A stretch of DNA of 64,000 nt from Osedax fenrisi (GCA_964019155.1 OZ025245.1:13006461-13070460), one strand, 5' to 3'; shown: positions 10,544 to 21,421, numbered from the stretch's first letter. Made by a program: numbers and translations. Notes: a model not told the origin generated them from the sequence alone.

Positions 10544-10844
10544 AATTGTTATTGTTATTGTTATTTTTATTTGGTGGAGTCCTTTCATCCCATCCAGGAA
10601 CTTAGATGAAGTTTTCACTTATAACCATATATGGCTCTAATGTCCCTTCGAAGCCGCTCTCATGTTAAGGCATCCATGATTTTAACGAGAGCCGATCATT
10701 TATGTATACACAATTATATAAGATCACTTCTAAATAATATTTTAAGACCCATTTTATAAAATTAATTAATTGTCCGGACGAGGGTCGAACCCGTGTCCTA
10801 CTGCTTGTGTGTCTGACGCATTAGCCACTGAGCCACACAGGCAG
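10544..10844 (-). mobile_element. tRNA-derived SINE
   Basis: Read on the minus strand, the head has tRNA-like pol III promoter boxes: A box TGGCTCAGTGG (complement of 10825-10835) and B box GGGTTCGACCC (complement of 10782-10792). A central body (10575-10710, with TCATGTTAAGGCATCCATGA) and a tail of (AATAAC)n at 10544-10570 follow. The same family occurs at 16050-16341, 35757-36030 and, as a headless fragment, at 15795-15930. Confidence 0.88.
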
Positions 10845-10851
10845 TTGATAT

Positions 10852-10884
<33 letters not shown>

Positions 10885-10885
<1 letters not shown>

Positions 10886-11045
10886 CCTGTATAACCTGTA
10901 TAACATGTATCACGTGGTGTACACTTTAGCGACGTATACATAACAGTGTAGTAAGCAATGGCGTCGTTGTAGGTACTTACGATACACCATGTATACAGTG
11001 GTCGCTTACTCTGGTAGAATGTACAATGTACAATAGACCGGTTCG
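10885..11045. repeat. Conserved block beside the SINE head
   Basis: The block contains GATGTACAC-, AGCGACGTAT- and ACAGTGGTCGCTTAC-like phrases and is found again next to the other SINE at 16355-16560, at the same distance. The SINE and this block may therefore travel or have been duplicated as one unit. Confidence 0.6.
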
Positions 11046-12620
11046 TTCGATTCAATTTTTAATCCTTCATATAAAATATAATACATATCTATATTTTAGT
11101 ATAATATATATTAACAATTTTTATAAAAAAATAGTTACATTTGGTCACGAAGCATTTAAAGTTTGAAATATAAATTATTATTTTTAAATAAAATGTATAA
11201 TATTCCATGTATAATAGTAATGACGCCATCTTATTATCTTTGATGTTTACAAATATTTAAATTAATATTTAAAATTAATTATGTATTTGTATTATATTTA
11301 ATGAATTAATATAATATATACCATTATTTATATTTATTAATAATATAATATCTATATTTAATTTGTATATACAAATTACCAATATTAATGTATCCTAAAA
11401 CTCGAGAAAATACACCATTTTACAGTATTAATTTTAAAGTATTTATTTCAAAATAATTCAAAAAAATAATTAATTTTTAAAATTAATATATATAATTATA
11501 CTTTACATACATTTAGGTGATCAGATTGTATTGAATTGTGGATATGAGTTAGATATAAATGTCCTTTATAAAATACAATTTTAAAAATTAAAAAATATGT
11601 AAACATATTTTGTATTTCATATTTCAAATAAAAATCCACAAAAATTTACAAATGATGTTAATTTTTTTTCTAAAAATAATTTTTATTTTTTTAATAATTA
11701 ATTTTAATTGTATTATTATTATCTATAAATTATATATTTTAATTTTTAAAATTAAATTGTAATAATTTATTTATATTAAATTATACGATTTTTAGATATT
11801 TTTTTTTACTAAAATTATTTTATAAAATTTGGACATCTAGATTGTTATGAAAAATATGTTGTATTGTTAATACTACTTGTTATATATGTTTCTAGGATAT
11901 ATCCATAGTTGGCTTAAAAAAAATCATTGAATTTTATAAAAATTGAATACAATTTATTTCTATATCTTCCCCATGTTAAATTTTATATGTATTCAATGTT
12001 AAAATTAAAAGGTCTCGTGACATAACAATATTTAAGATATAGGTCTAAAATTGTAAACACTTATTTATCATAGCATACATAATTGTTACAGATGTGAAGG
12101 TTTATAAAATTACGAGAAAAAAATTGAGTACAAACCGGTCTAATTGTACAATGTACATTGTACATCGTCCTAGAACTAGGCCATGGGGTACACATATGTT
12201 AACGTTACGGAGATGGAAAAGGATTTTATTGTGATACCAGTATATTATATATTCTCAGAAAAATTATTCCCATGTATATATATATATATATATATATGTT
12301 GTGTAAAGCACTTTTCTATTCTACGGTATGCACGATTATATTCTACGTTAATTACAAGACATTCGATGAATATTTTCAAAAATGTATCTCAAGTGGCAGC
12401 CTTTAATACCTATACCTTTTATCATTAATATGTTATGTATTTATTTCCTTCCGTTTTATGTTGTTATTTTAAATGTGTTATTTTAAATGTATTATTGTTA
12501 TCTACTTTTATTATTTGTATTTCTATATATATAAACTTTCGAGATATGATTCATGAATTACTTAAGCATACATTTTGTATACATATATTTTTCCTGTAAG
12601 ATAAGAAACTATATAATGAC
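11046..12620. other. Very AT-rich stretch, no gene recognised
   Basis: Mostly A/T homopolymer-like sequence. A GC-richer patch around 12130-12240 contains GTACAATGTACATTGTACAT (an inverted repeat) and an 81-codon ORF (12183-12428) interrupted by a (TA)n-encoded Tyr-Ile run. I do not regard that ORF as a gene. Confidence 0.4.
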
Positions 12621-12872
12621 ATGCCAACAATTACTAACATAATAGCTACTCGTCGTCTAAGTATTGCTGGAGAATGTATCCGTCATAATGAAGAAGACCC
12701 ATAACCTATATTATGGGAATCAAAAGGAAGACGAAAACAAGTAAGGCGTGTAGAAACCTTTGTAGACAATTTAAAGGAAGATACTGACTTAGAGGAAATT
12801 TATGAAATCAAGAATGTGATGATGAGAGATGTTTGGAAGAAAATTGCAAAATCGGGTCGAGAGTTCGACTAA
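12621..12872 (+). pseudogene. LINE ORF2 C-terminal remnant (AGHC-type)
   Basis: Reads ATRRLSIAGECIRHNEEDP, stop, PILWESKGRRKQVRRVETFV, then DNLKEDTDLEE and ending GREFD before TAA. This matches the C-terminal tail of many non-LTR retrotransposon RTs (the 'RR..AGHC.R....LLW...G.R.RGR....Y.D.LK.DT' pattern). One in-frame TAA lies at 12702-12704. The upstream RT domain is missing. The copy is at 55168-55419. Confidence 0.75.
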
Positions 12873-13263
12873 AGTAAGTATATATTTTTTAAATCATAAA
12901 AGTCATATGACGCATTTTACTTATTTACTGAGTCATTGTACATTTTCTATATAATATCTGTGTCATTTTGAAATGACTCACATATAATAAGGTGAGTCAA
13001 TTATGTAATGATAATGTACTAAAAATGAGTCAATAGTGAACAAATCTGAGTCATTTGTGGATAGATTTAGATTAAAATACAATTACTCAGTTTTTTCTCG
13101 GTATACAACTGTTTAATATTATAGACAAATACGTGTAATATTTGAATTATATTATAAGTTCCTATAAATAAAACTCAATTAAATAAAGTAAATTTACTTC
13201 ATTCAATTAATTGAATAAAGTAAACTGGATAAATAATATTTCGAGTATTTAGATGTAACAAAC
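12873..13263. other. AT-rich spacer with a TGAGTCA-like motif
   Basis: GAGTCA or its complement recurs at least eight times between about 12930 and 13090 (TGAGTCATT, TGACTCAC, GTGAGTCAA). This may be a degenerate repeat or a cluster of AP-1-like sites, and I cannot tell which. No ORF is seen. Confidence 0.4.
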
Positions 13264-13753
13264 ATGTACCATTGACACTAGCTTATATAAGTTATGTAAG
13301 ACCTGTCATTGAATACGATTCCAGTCTCTGGAATCCATCCATTCCATTCAGATCAAATGGTAATTCCGCCAAACTAGAATTGGTTCAGAGATTATTTACT
13401 CGAAACCTTTTATTTAGGTACAATTTAGGTTCATTAGAATAGCTTGACAGATTATTATTTGTATAAACTAAAATCACGTTCTTCACGTAGACATGTTGCT
13501 GATATTGTGCTGACATATAACATAGTCAATGTTCTTGTTGATATGGATGTAGATGATTTCTTGTGGACATACACGAATCATCGGAGGGCCCTCGGTGAAA
13601 ATCAGATGAGACATCTCAAAGAATAACCTATCACACAACTTCTTCAGCAATTGGGTATCGGTTACATGGAACACTCTGCCGGCTCATCTAACCACAATGA
13701 AGTCTATTCCATTATTTAAATCGGGTGTTTCTGCGATATTGTCTGGCAGCTAA
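13264..13753 (+). pseudogene. LINE ORF2 C-terminal remnant (SYVRP type)
   Basis: Three frames carry consecutive pieces of a non-LTR RT C-terminus: AYISYVRPVIEYDSSLWNP (from 13264, ending at TAG 13440), then DYYLYKLKSRSSRRHVADIV to MRHLKE (13444-13626), then NWVSVTWNTLPAHL to a TAA at 13751-13753. These match the 'SYVRP.LEY.S.VW.P', '.RR...D...YK' and 'WN.LP' blocks of jockey/CR1-like elements. The sequence to about 14105, ending in (ATT)n, looks like its 3' UTR and tail. The copy is at 55811-56300. Confidence 0.8.
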
Positions 13754-14319
13754 TGAGCATGTTCATTTTTCCTTGTTCATTTATTTATATATTTTTATTT
13801 ATTACCTTATTTATGTTTGTCATCGTATGTTATGTTAGGACAGTGGGGTTGTGTCGGGGAGGATACCAGCGTGGAATCTACTTGACAAATTTTCCACCCC
13901 ACGGCATATGAAATGACTTTCCTTACAGCTGAAATCTGGCGCGGCCCTGTTGGCATATCATTAACATATACGGGTCAAACTATGGCATATGTAATTCAAT
14001 AATGTTAATACATTTATTTATGTTAGTTTTATTTCCTGTTTTATATAATTTTAAATATCTATTTTCTATATTCAATAAATTACAATATTATTATTATTAT
14101 TATTAATAATAAATTTTCTAACCACTCTATTGATTTAGGCTAGATAATATATTATACAGATAATATATTAACCACTTTATGGTGTTATATATATACTAAT
14201 TAGTATTGAACTCATAACAAAAATATAATAGGCAATGGTTGCATAACGCGATACAAACTTCTTGTAAACATAACGCATGCAATCTCATACTTTATATACG
14301 TTACTTATACTAATAAATA

Positions 14320-14395
14320 TACTAGTACTGTTTCTAGTATTCGTACTAGTACTGATACTAGTTATGATACTAGTACACGTACTAATGCTAAAGTA
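14320..14395. repeat. CTAGT-rich cluster upstream of ORF
   Basis: TACTAGTACTG-like units recur about six times in 75 bp (each ACTAGT is itself palindromic), ending about 120 bp before the start of the secreted-protein ORF. It is conserved in copy 2 with one change (TAGTATTC to TAGTGTTC). It may be a minisatellite or a regulatory cluster. Confidence 0.55.
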
Positions 14396-14512
14396 TACGA
14401 CACTCTAATATTATTTTGATCAACACATACACACGTATATAGAAGATATACATGCCTACCTATAATCATGCGCTCACACACTCACACACCTATACACACG
14501 CAGGAAATAAGC

Positions 14513-15340
14513 ATGAAGTTAGTGAAGATAATACTAATGTCGACTCTGGGCGTGGTAGTACTGTGTCTGGGCTTCGTAATGGTCAGTGGGATACGAACAG
14601 CGGCCGCTAAGACCACAATGTCCGATGACGCAGCGGAGCAGATAGAAAAGGTCATTACGGGTACAATCTCTCGGGGTTCCGCATCCGGTCAGGGTTCCGT
14701 GTCGCACGATATCACCGGAAGTGATTCGGATAAAGATGTCGCGCCCGGGGCTGTGGGTACTATACCGCACCCACCTCCGCCTCCACCTTATCAATCACCA
14801 ACTCTACGCGAATCTCCATCCATAGCGGTTGTTGCGGGCGAGACTCAGCTAGCGGAAGACACCGGTACACGTAGCAATCAGTACTCGCTCGAAACCGGTG
14901 TCGAGAAATCCGGAAAAGTGAAAAATACTAAGAATCTAGGATCAAAGTGGATCGAAGTGATCAAAAAGAAGGTGTTCACGGCACCGATGGAGAACACCAG
15001 GGGGAGCGACGGAAAGGTACCCATACTGGTCGACGACTACGAGGAGAAACATCTGAAGACGGTGAAAAGAAAGAATATAATAACTCCCGAGGACGGCGAG
15101 CTAGAACAGACTAGGGTGCTGGAATCACCTTCCCCTGGTGATACGGTACGAGAAACGGAAGAAAGACCGGATAGTCAGCAGAAACCGCCTTCCCCTGGTG
15201 ATACGGTACAAGAAACGGTAGAAAGACAGGATAGTCAGCAGAAGCTACCTTCCCCTGAAGATAATGTAGATAAACAGTTAGAAGAATTGACTCAACAACA
15301 GCAGAAGAAGCAGGAAGAAAATAACTCCCCTGGTGAGTAG
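14513..15340 (+). CDS. Secreted or membrane-anchored repeat protein (copy 1)
   Basis: I do not recognise this protein. From the ATG at 14513 it has 275 residues and starts MKLVKIILMSTLGVVVLCLG, a classic signal peptide or type II anchor, with possible cleavage after TAAA. An in-frame ATG at 14468 adds 15 His/Thr-rich residues. I prefer 14513 because the hydrophobic core then lies at the N-terminus, and CACACGCAG just upstream could be a splice acceptor in the 5' leader. Next come an acidic Ser/Gly region, a proline run (PHPPPPPPY), a Lys-rich middle, and a C-terminal set of about 20-residue repeats starting SPGDTVRETEERPDSQQ, ending in a Gln/Glu-rich tail. The stop lies in CCTG-GTGAGTAG, which is also a perfect splice donor, so the ORF could be an exon. 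AATAAA follows 18 bp after the stop. The copy at 57060-57887 differs by one residue (Thr to Ile). Confidence 0.7.
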   Translation: MKLVKIILMSTLGVVVLCLGFVMVSGIRTAAAKTTMSDDAAEQIEKVITGTISRGSASGQGSVSHDITGSDSDKDVAPGAVGTIPHPPPPPPYQSPTLRESPSIAVVAGETQLAEDTGTRSNQYSLETGVEKSGKVKNTKNLGSKWIEVIKKKVFTAPMENTRGSDGKVPILVDDYEEKHLKTVKRKNIITPEDGELEQTRVLESPSPGDTVRETEERPDSQQKPPSPGDTVQETVERQDSQQKLPSPEDNVDKQLEELTQQQQKKQEENNSPGE

Positions 15341-15358
15341 GTCGTGGAATAGTAAATC

Positions 15359-15364
15359 AATAAA
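15359..15364 (+). promoter_or_regulatory. Polyadenylation signal AATAAA
   Basis: Canonical hexamer 18 bp after the TAG of the repeat-protein ORF. Together they would give a very short 3' UTR. It is conserved in copy 2 at 57906-57911. Confidence 0.45.
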
Positions 15365-15794
15365 CAAGATTAACTATTCTATAATTATTGTGTATATATT
15401 TTGATTATATGTATTTATACGCGAATAGATAGGTATTTTTCTCGATCGTGAATATTTAAACAACCTCTATAATAATGATATGTATGTGTGTGTATGTCAC
15501 ATACAGTATGTGTTTATCTATATAATGAGTGACAGGAGTTGATGATGATGATGAATTTATTTAAACACTAATTCAATTATAAAATTCGTATATGTGACAA
15601 TAATATATAAAAAACAATAAATACTTGTAATAGTAAGTACAGACAAGTGTACAGCGTGTCGAAAAAGTTCTAATGTATCTTGTAGTAATCGTGTCGTATA
15701 CAACAGCGCTATATCGCTTTCGTGGACTTGAATATCTGTGATACGTGAATAGATTTATATAAATATTAAACTATTATATAATATTTTTATTATT
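15365..15794. other. AT-rich spacer
   Basis: Contains a short (TGTG) tract, (GATGAT)n at about 15541, and a GC-richer phrase around 15640-15750. No gene is recognised. Confidence 0.4.
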
Positions 15795-15930
15795 ATCGGG
15801 AGTTCTTTCACCCGATGTGGTGCATACGCGAACTTAGATGAATTGTTCACTTATAACCGCATGGTTCACATGAATCTTTAAATAAAGTATCATGTTAAGG
15901 CATCTATGATTTTGACGAGAGCCGATATTT
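15795..15930 (-). mobile_element. Headless SINE central fragment
   Basis: Shares the SINE body (GGGAGTTCTTTCACCCGATG, TCATGTTAAGGCATCTATGA, ACGAGAGCCGAT) but lacks the tRNA-like head. The copy is at 58342-58478. Confidence 0.7.
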
Positions 15931-16049
15931 TAATATAAATATATAATTTGTATTGTATTGTATTTATTTTTTACAATTAGCTAGATATTGTACCCAATCA
16001 AGCGTATACAATATATTTCAATACTAATAATACTAATACGTGTATATAT

Positions 16050-16341
16050 TGTCATTATTATAATTATTGTTATTATGGTGGATTTCTTTCATCCTATCCA
16101 GAAACCATGAAAATGTAAATTAAGTTTTACACTTATAACCATATGGCTCTAATGTCCCTTCGAAACCGCTCTCATGTTAAGGCATCCATGGTTTTAACGA
16201 GAGTCGATCATTTATTTATACACAATTATATAAGATCACTTCTAAATATTATTAAGACCTATTTTAATGGTCCGGACGAGGCTCGATCCGCATCCAACTG
16301 CTTATGTGTCTGACGCCTAACCAACTGAGCCACACAGACAG
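16050..16341 (-). mobile_element. tRNA-derived SINE
   Basis: Same family as 10544-10844. The minus strand has TGTGTGGCTCAGTTGG at the A box and a slightly decayed B box (GGATCGAGCC). The body has TCATGTTAAGGCATCCATGG, and the AT-rich tail lies at 16050-16076. The neighbouring block 16355-16560 also matches that beside the first SINE. Confidence 0.85.
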
Positions 16342-16354
16342 TTATATATATATA

Positions 16355-16560
16355 TATAACCTGTATATACATTTATCACATGATGTACACATTAGCGACG
16401 TATGCATAACAGTAAACAATGGCGTCGGTGAACGTACTTACAATGAAAGAAGTATACGTATATATATATACTTATAAAGACATATATGTATATACAGTGG
16501 TCGCTTGCTATTACATTTCGTATAACGTACGACATTGTACGTCGTACATCGTCACTTATA
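16355..16560. repeat. Conserved block beside second SINE
   Basis: Homologous to 10885-11045 (GATGTACACATTAGCGACGTA, ACAGTGGTCGCTTGC), with an extra (TA)n-like insertion in the middle. Copy 2 (about 58902-59109) carries a further 15-bp insertion near 58955. Confidence 0.6.
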
Positions 16561-17036
16561 GGTAATAATAATAATATATATATATTATATATTTATATAT
16601 TATATATTATATACTCTATATCATAGAGTTTATAATATGTAATGTAACCAGCGATCTCGTTCGGAGTATTTTAATTTGGTTTAGTGATTTAGTGAGCAAT
16701 GTAAATTCTACTATTTATAAATCATTATTTAAATTAACATTGCGCACGAGATCACCAATATTGACGAGATTATTGGTATACCTATAGCCTATAGGTAATA
16801 TATATGTAGGTATACCTATATATGTAATACATTATAACATTATATAGTGACTCTATCATATAGTACTATAATACCAATGATTTTCCGAAGGAATCTACTT
16901 CGCAAAACCCAAGCAACCAGAAACTAGTTGCCGAAACGTAATATTGTAGGTCAAATAATATCTTCCAGTAGGTGGTAAAATTATAGGTAGTATGTGAGCA
17001 AATAAACGGTTTCCTTTTACATATAAAAAATCAATA
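16561..17036. other. AT-rich spacer with inverted repeats
   Basis: TATACCTATAGCCTATAGGTA and nearby TAGGTATACCTATA are short palindromes around 16780-16820. GTTGCCGAAACGTAATATTG lies near 16930. No gene is seen. Confidence 0.4.
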
Positions 17037-17305
17037 TCGGAACATATAATTTTACCCATAAATAAACACCTAGTGGAAAGTATATTTTTACCCATAAATA
17101 ACACCTAGTGGAACGTATATTTTTACGTATAAATAAACACCTAGTGGAACGTATAATGTTACCCATAAATAAACATCTAGTGGAACGTATATTTTTACCC
17201 ATGAATAAACACCTCGTGGAACGTATATTTTTACCCATAAATAAACACCTACAGGAACGTATATTTTCACCCATGAATAAAAACCTAGTGGAACGTATAT
17301 CTGTA
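17037..17305. repeat. 36-bp minisatellite, about 7-8 units
   Basis: The unit is close to CCCATAAATAAACACC + TAGTGGAACGTATATTTTTA. Because 36 is divisible by 3, both strands stay open and read as 12-residue repeats (ERIFLPINKHLV forward). The first complete unit is one base short, which breaks the frames there. I see no start context or flanking gene and regard the ORFs as by-products. The copy is at 59592-59860. Confidence 0.88.
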
Positions 17306-17649
17306 ACCATGCACAGTAAAAAGAAACGTAAAACAATTCTTTCATTTATTACAGGAACAATACACAAAAAACGGATATGATATAACACGTGAATAATAAA
17401 TATAATAATAAACTGGGAATGTATGGGTATATTTTTAATGATAATAATATAAGTATGTATACATATATGATCATATATAATTATAATATACATATATAAT
17501 AATTAATTATATTACTAAACTTTTCATGAAACGAATAATAAATGATATTTATTCGGCATGTCAAAGTAAACCTCGCTTGCGACTGTAACTGCAGTTACAT
17601 AATTATGAGTGTCTATACGAAATAGCTAATAATAAGACAAAATAAAATG

Positions 17650-17980
17650 ATACATTAATAATATTTTGTTTGATGCGAGAGAATGTACGAGGTCATATGA
17701 TGTAGCAAGTAATATGGGAAGGAAGATACAATGGTATAGAAGCTTTAATATTTCAGGAAAACCAATGGCATATTCCACTCATTGCGTAGCTCATTTAGTA
17801 ATTATAATTATATATATATTTGCTCAATATGTTAGCGAATCGGAGTCTATTATATCTATATTAACTATAGTTAATGAAATATTGCATTATTTTCAATTAT
17901 TTCCTATTATACTAAAGAGTAAAAAAAGTATTCAAAAATCTATAAATAGGTTGTTATTTCATAACTATATGCTTAATTGA
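17650..17980 (+). pseudogene. hAT-type transposase scrap
   Basis: An open frame reads SYDVASNMGRKIQWYRSF and then MAYSTHCVAHLVIII, which aligns with the 'YDGA.NM.G...GV / HC.AH..NLV' block of hAT (DUF4371/ZMYM-like) transposases and with the scrap at 5810-5980. Homology with the first scrap starts about 150 bp upstream (from about 17505). There is no catalytic Asp/Glu context on either side. The copy is at 60205-60535. Confidence 0.7.
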
Positions 17981-18647
17981 AATGTATACACGCTATTATA
18001 TTGAGGAAATATGAAGGAAATATTAGCCTAGGACCGACAACGTAGGTCCTACGGTAGAGTTGATTCTCTATCATGGACGCTTAATCTGCTTGGTTGAGAC
18101 ACTACGGTAATATTATGCTAATTATCAAGCGACGAGAACATAGTTTTCATTGGTCGATGGAAATATCATAAACATTAGTCGCTTTCATTTTTAGGAAGAA
18201 AGTAGCCTTTTCTAATTTCCATTATATAGTAGTATATACGTATTATAGTATAATAGTATATACGTAGTATAGTATAATAACATATACGATAGTCTGCAGA
18301 AAATTAGATGCACTAAACATATTTGAATATACTGTAAATAAATGTTATGATTATATATCTTCAATATACAAAAATTAGGGGAGAGAACGGAGTAGTGGCC
18401 GATAATGTATATGCCTCTGATATATACATATTAAATAATACACGACTTTATTAATTTATGTGAAATATGAATACTATTGTTTTTCGTTGATATTGATAAT
18501 ATTTACAACATAAATATATTTATAGTATACTTATGAAATGTCATAGTTTAATATTTATTTTAAATATATTATTAATTAGTTTAATTATTTGATTATACAT
18601 CGGCGCTGATATCATATTTAACTATATTATGTATATATGTATATATG

Positions 18648-18651
<4 letters not shown>
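17981..18651. other. Spacer without recognised gene
   Basis: A GC-richer phrase at 18025-18160 (GACCGACAACGTAGGTCCTA and following) contains a small hairpin, TAGGACC / GGTCCTA. TAGGGGAGAGAACGGAG at about 18377 weakly recalls the TAGGGGAAAGTC end of the element at 9000. Confidence 0.4.

Positions 18652-18707
<56 letters not shown>
18652..18707. repeat. (TA)n microsatellite
   Basis: About 28 TA units. Copy 2 is shorter (to 61252), a typical length polymorphism. Confidence 0.95.
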
Positions 18708-18710
<3 letters not shown>

Positions 18711-19164
18711 GGGGGTCTGGAGTTTATCGATTAAGGATGTTGTCATATATTTAAATGACTTGTTAATGATAGATCAAATACAATATATTGTATTTATTTT
18801 TTATACGAATTTGGATCTATTATTAGGAGCCATATAACCACGTCAAGGTATCGTATACTATATGGATTTTAACTCACAAATCAGTAAGATTTACGGGAAT
18901 TTCAACCTGAAATTTAATTTGAAAAAATTATGAAATTTTTTTTTTAATATTTGATAAATAAATTTTTGTATCAAATATATAATTTTTTATTATCTTGTTG
19001 AAAAATTAACAACAATTATGATCACATTCACTATAATTATATACTTATAACTTCAATCGATGGACAATATATTATATATGATGGTCTATATTATATAACG
19101 AGTGTATAGTATACACTGTATACTAATACATGTATTTAATTAATTGATATTTTTAATATATATA

Positions 19165-19168
<4 letters not shown>
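18708..19168. other. AT-rich spacer
   Basis: No coding or transposon signature. CTGGGGGTCTGGAGT at 18709 is the only GC-rich phrase. Confidence 0.4.

Positions 19169-19252
<84 letters not shown>
19169..19252. repeat. (TA)n microsatellite
   Basis: About 42 TA units. The copy 2 tract ends at 61770 and is shorter. Confidence 0.95.
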
Positions 19253-19255
<3 letters not shown>

Positions 19256-20153
19256 TCATATAGACTATAGTCATAGAGAACTAATACATGTCATTATTAT
19301 CTATGTATATAAGTATATTTATTTTTAATTAATATATAATTATATATACTCTTAAGAGTTATGCTATATGTTAAGGTGAATATATATTATAAGCCATGTA
19401 GGGGAAAGTAACCGAATACTGTCAATGCCCGAATACGGACACTATCGGTATCTCAGAAACCACAAATCCTACAAAAAATGTGTAATGAATAAAATATTCA
19501 TAATTATATAAATAGTCTAAAAATTTATTTTTTATTTTTTAATTATTCATAATATTGCTGATATATACAATAAACTGATTTTTGTATAACGATCTATGTA
19601 AAATACAAATCTATGGTCAAAACCCATATATATCATTACTCTACTATATTTTTATTATCATATTAGTTATGATTTTGTATAGTAGGTGATTTTGTATATA
19701 TGGGTATATTATATATCATGGATATCTAATTAAATATGAAATAAAATATAAATATAAATGTATTGATTTATGCAAATATTGATTATTGATATTTACACTC
19801 TAGAAATTATTATATTCTTAAATGTGGACCTCACCTGATGACATATTAGCGACCTTTGATGCAATAATATATAGGGATTATACAAATAAGTTATATTGAT
19901 TTTAAGTTGCTTGCAAAGAAGTTATTAATTAGAGGAATTCATATTGATAAAATAATATAAATACAAAATAAATAGAATAAAATAATATGTTTAAAAAATA
20001 GCTCATAATATTTTCATAAGTAAAATATAAATATAATAGACTGAAAGCATACTTTTTAAACTTTAAACTTTTACCTGTATTATAGGTATTTATTTTAATT
20101 TACCGAATTTCTATTACGATTATATTTAATTAAATGTATATATAAATGTATAA

Positions 20154-20199
<46 letters not shown>

Positions 20200-20389
20200 T
20201 ATTATTTATATATTATATTATTTATTGAAAATAATATAATTGTTATAATAAATATAATTAATATTAATTTAAATTAAATTTAACTAAATAATTATTTAGT
20301 CTAAACTAAATATAGATAGCAGCAGCCGCGATATACATGGCAATAAAAGAGTCAGAGAATAAGAAAACTCCTAAGGGGCATACACCATA

Positions 20390-20420
<31 letters not shown>

Positions 20421-20555
20421 ACTTACATATTAAAGTAATTAAATGGCATAATGGCCACATCATAACTCAACAAAGTCTTCATTAGATGTATTACTACTTT
20501 AATATCAAACCTATATTATAGCTATATAGTTATAGTATTTCTATTACAAATAAAA

Positions 20556-20592
<37 letters not shown>

Positions 20593-20830
20593 CAATTAAG
20601 ACATACACCTCGGAAGTATTACAGGCATATATACAAGTTATTATACATGTATAACGTACCACACATACGTATATACAATATAATATAGACTATCGAAGTA
20701 TAAATCGTCGTCGGATTCTACTTATTAACTGTTTGCGCTTCTCTATCCATAATGGCCACCTTCATATTTATCAACGCTACTCATTTATCATAGCTTGTAT
20801 ATTTTTCAAATATGTTAGTATCATATATGA
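19253..20830. other. AT-rich spacer with partial transposon-end motif
   Basis: GTAGGGGAAAGTAACCGAATA at about 19399 resembles one end of the TIR element at 9000, but I find no partner end, so it may be a fragment or chance. (TA)n runs lie at about 20157-20199, 20390-20416 and 20562-20591. No ORF is credible. Confidence 0.45.
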
Positions 20831-20920
20831 TATTATATACAATAAAGAATGTTATTCTACATAATCGATATATTATAATATATCGATTGTGTAGAGTAAC
20901 ATTCTTTATTGTATATAATA
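20831..20920. repeat. 90-bp palindrome
   Basis: The arms are 45 bp each with two mismatches (both tolerated as G-T pairs in RNA), centred on TATTATAATA. The arm sequence includes ATACAATAAAGAATGTTA and AATCGATATA. It would form a long hairpin or cruciform. The copy at 63310-63399 keeps the symmetry with one further change. It could be a small foldback MITE. It has no ORF. Confidence 0.9.
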
Positions 20921-20990
20921 CATGATGTATACAATACAGAGAGTATATACGAACGTAACCATAACAACGTCGGGGCCTAAGAACTGTATA

Positions 20991-21060
20991 GCTAAACCCT
21001 AACTTAACCCAAAACCCAACCCACCCCGCTAGCAATCCCCCAACCCAACCCCCAAACTCG
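20991..21060. other. C-rich telomere-like tract with G4 potential
   Basis: Runs of CCC separated by A/T occupy this 70 bp, starting CTAAACCCTAACTTAACCC. The minus strand has four G-runs with short loops at 21008-21027 (complement of CCC AAAA CCC AA CCC A CCCC), a canonical G-quadruplex pattern, and more G-runs to 21053. It partly resembles degenerate TTAGGG-type telomere repeat. It is preserved in copy 2 at about 63470-63532. Confidence 0.7.
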
Positions 21061-21385
21061 AACAGGGTCGATATCGACTGATTACTAGATAACGAGAACC
21101 GCTATCGCCGACATACTCGTGTTTATGCTGGTGTGCCGTCGATATGACAATAACGCAGAAGCAGATCTATGCGAGGAGAGGGGGAGGGTAGCGAAGTCCT
21201 CGCTCTCAAAACTCTCTCTATTAAACCGTACATGTAGATAGTGGCTGACCAGGCATTCACAACATCGGTACACTGAGTTTGTACTATCGTCCTAGGGACT
21301 ATATGTCAAAGGTATACACCTATATAGGATACACTATATTACTTCGTGATGCGTTCTATATATTTCAACAAATCACAACGAAATG

Positions 21386-21421
<36 letters not shown>

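Noticed and set aside
10798..11055. Minus-strand ORF through the SINE head, and the idea of a functional tRNA gene there
   Set aside because: A and B boxes are present, but the sequence does not fold as a full tRNA. It is attached to a SINE body and A-rich tail, and the ORF crosses a (TA)n run.
14534..14794. Minus-strand ORF antisense to the secreted repeat protein
   Set aside because: It is a shadow frame without signal peptide, repeats or start context.
17017..17493. 158-codon minus-strand ORF with CLFMGKNIRSTR repeats
   Set aside because: It is the reverse reading of the 36-bp minisatellite, with no start context and broken differently in copy 2.
18637..18837. ORF starting with a Tyr-Ile run
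   Set aside because: The run is (TA)n, and its length differs between copies without frame conservation.
21085..21273. Minus-strand 62-codon ORF
   Set aside because: It is disrupted in copy 2 by indels near 63700, so not conserved as coding.
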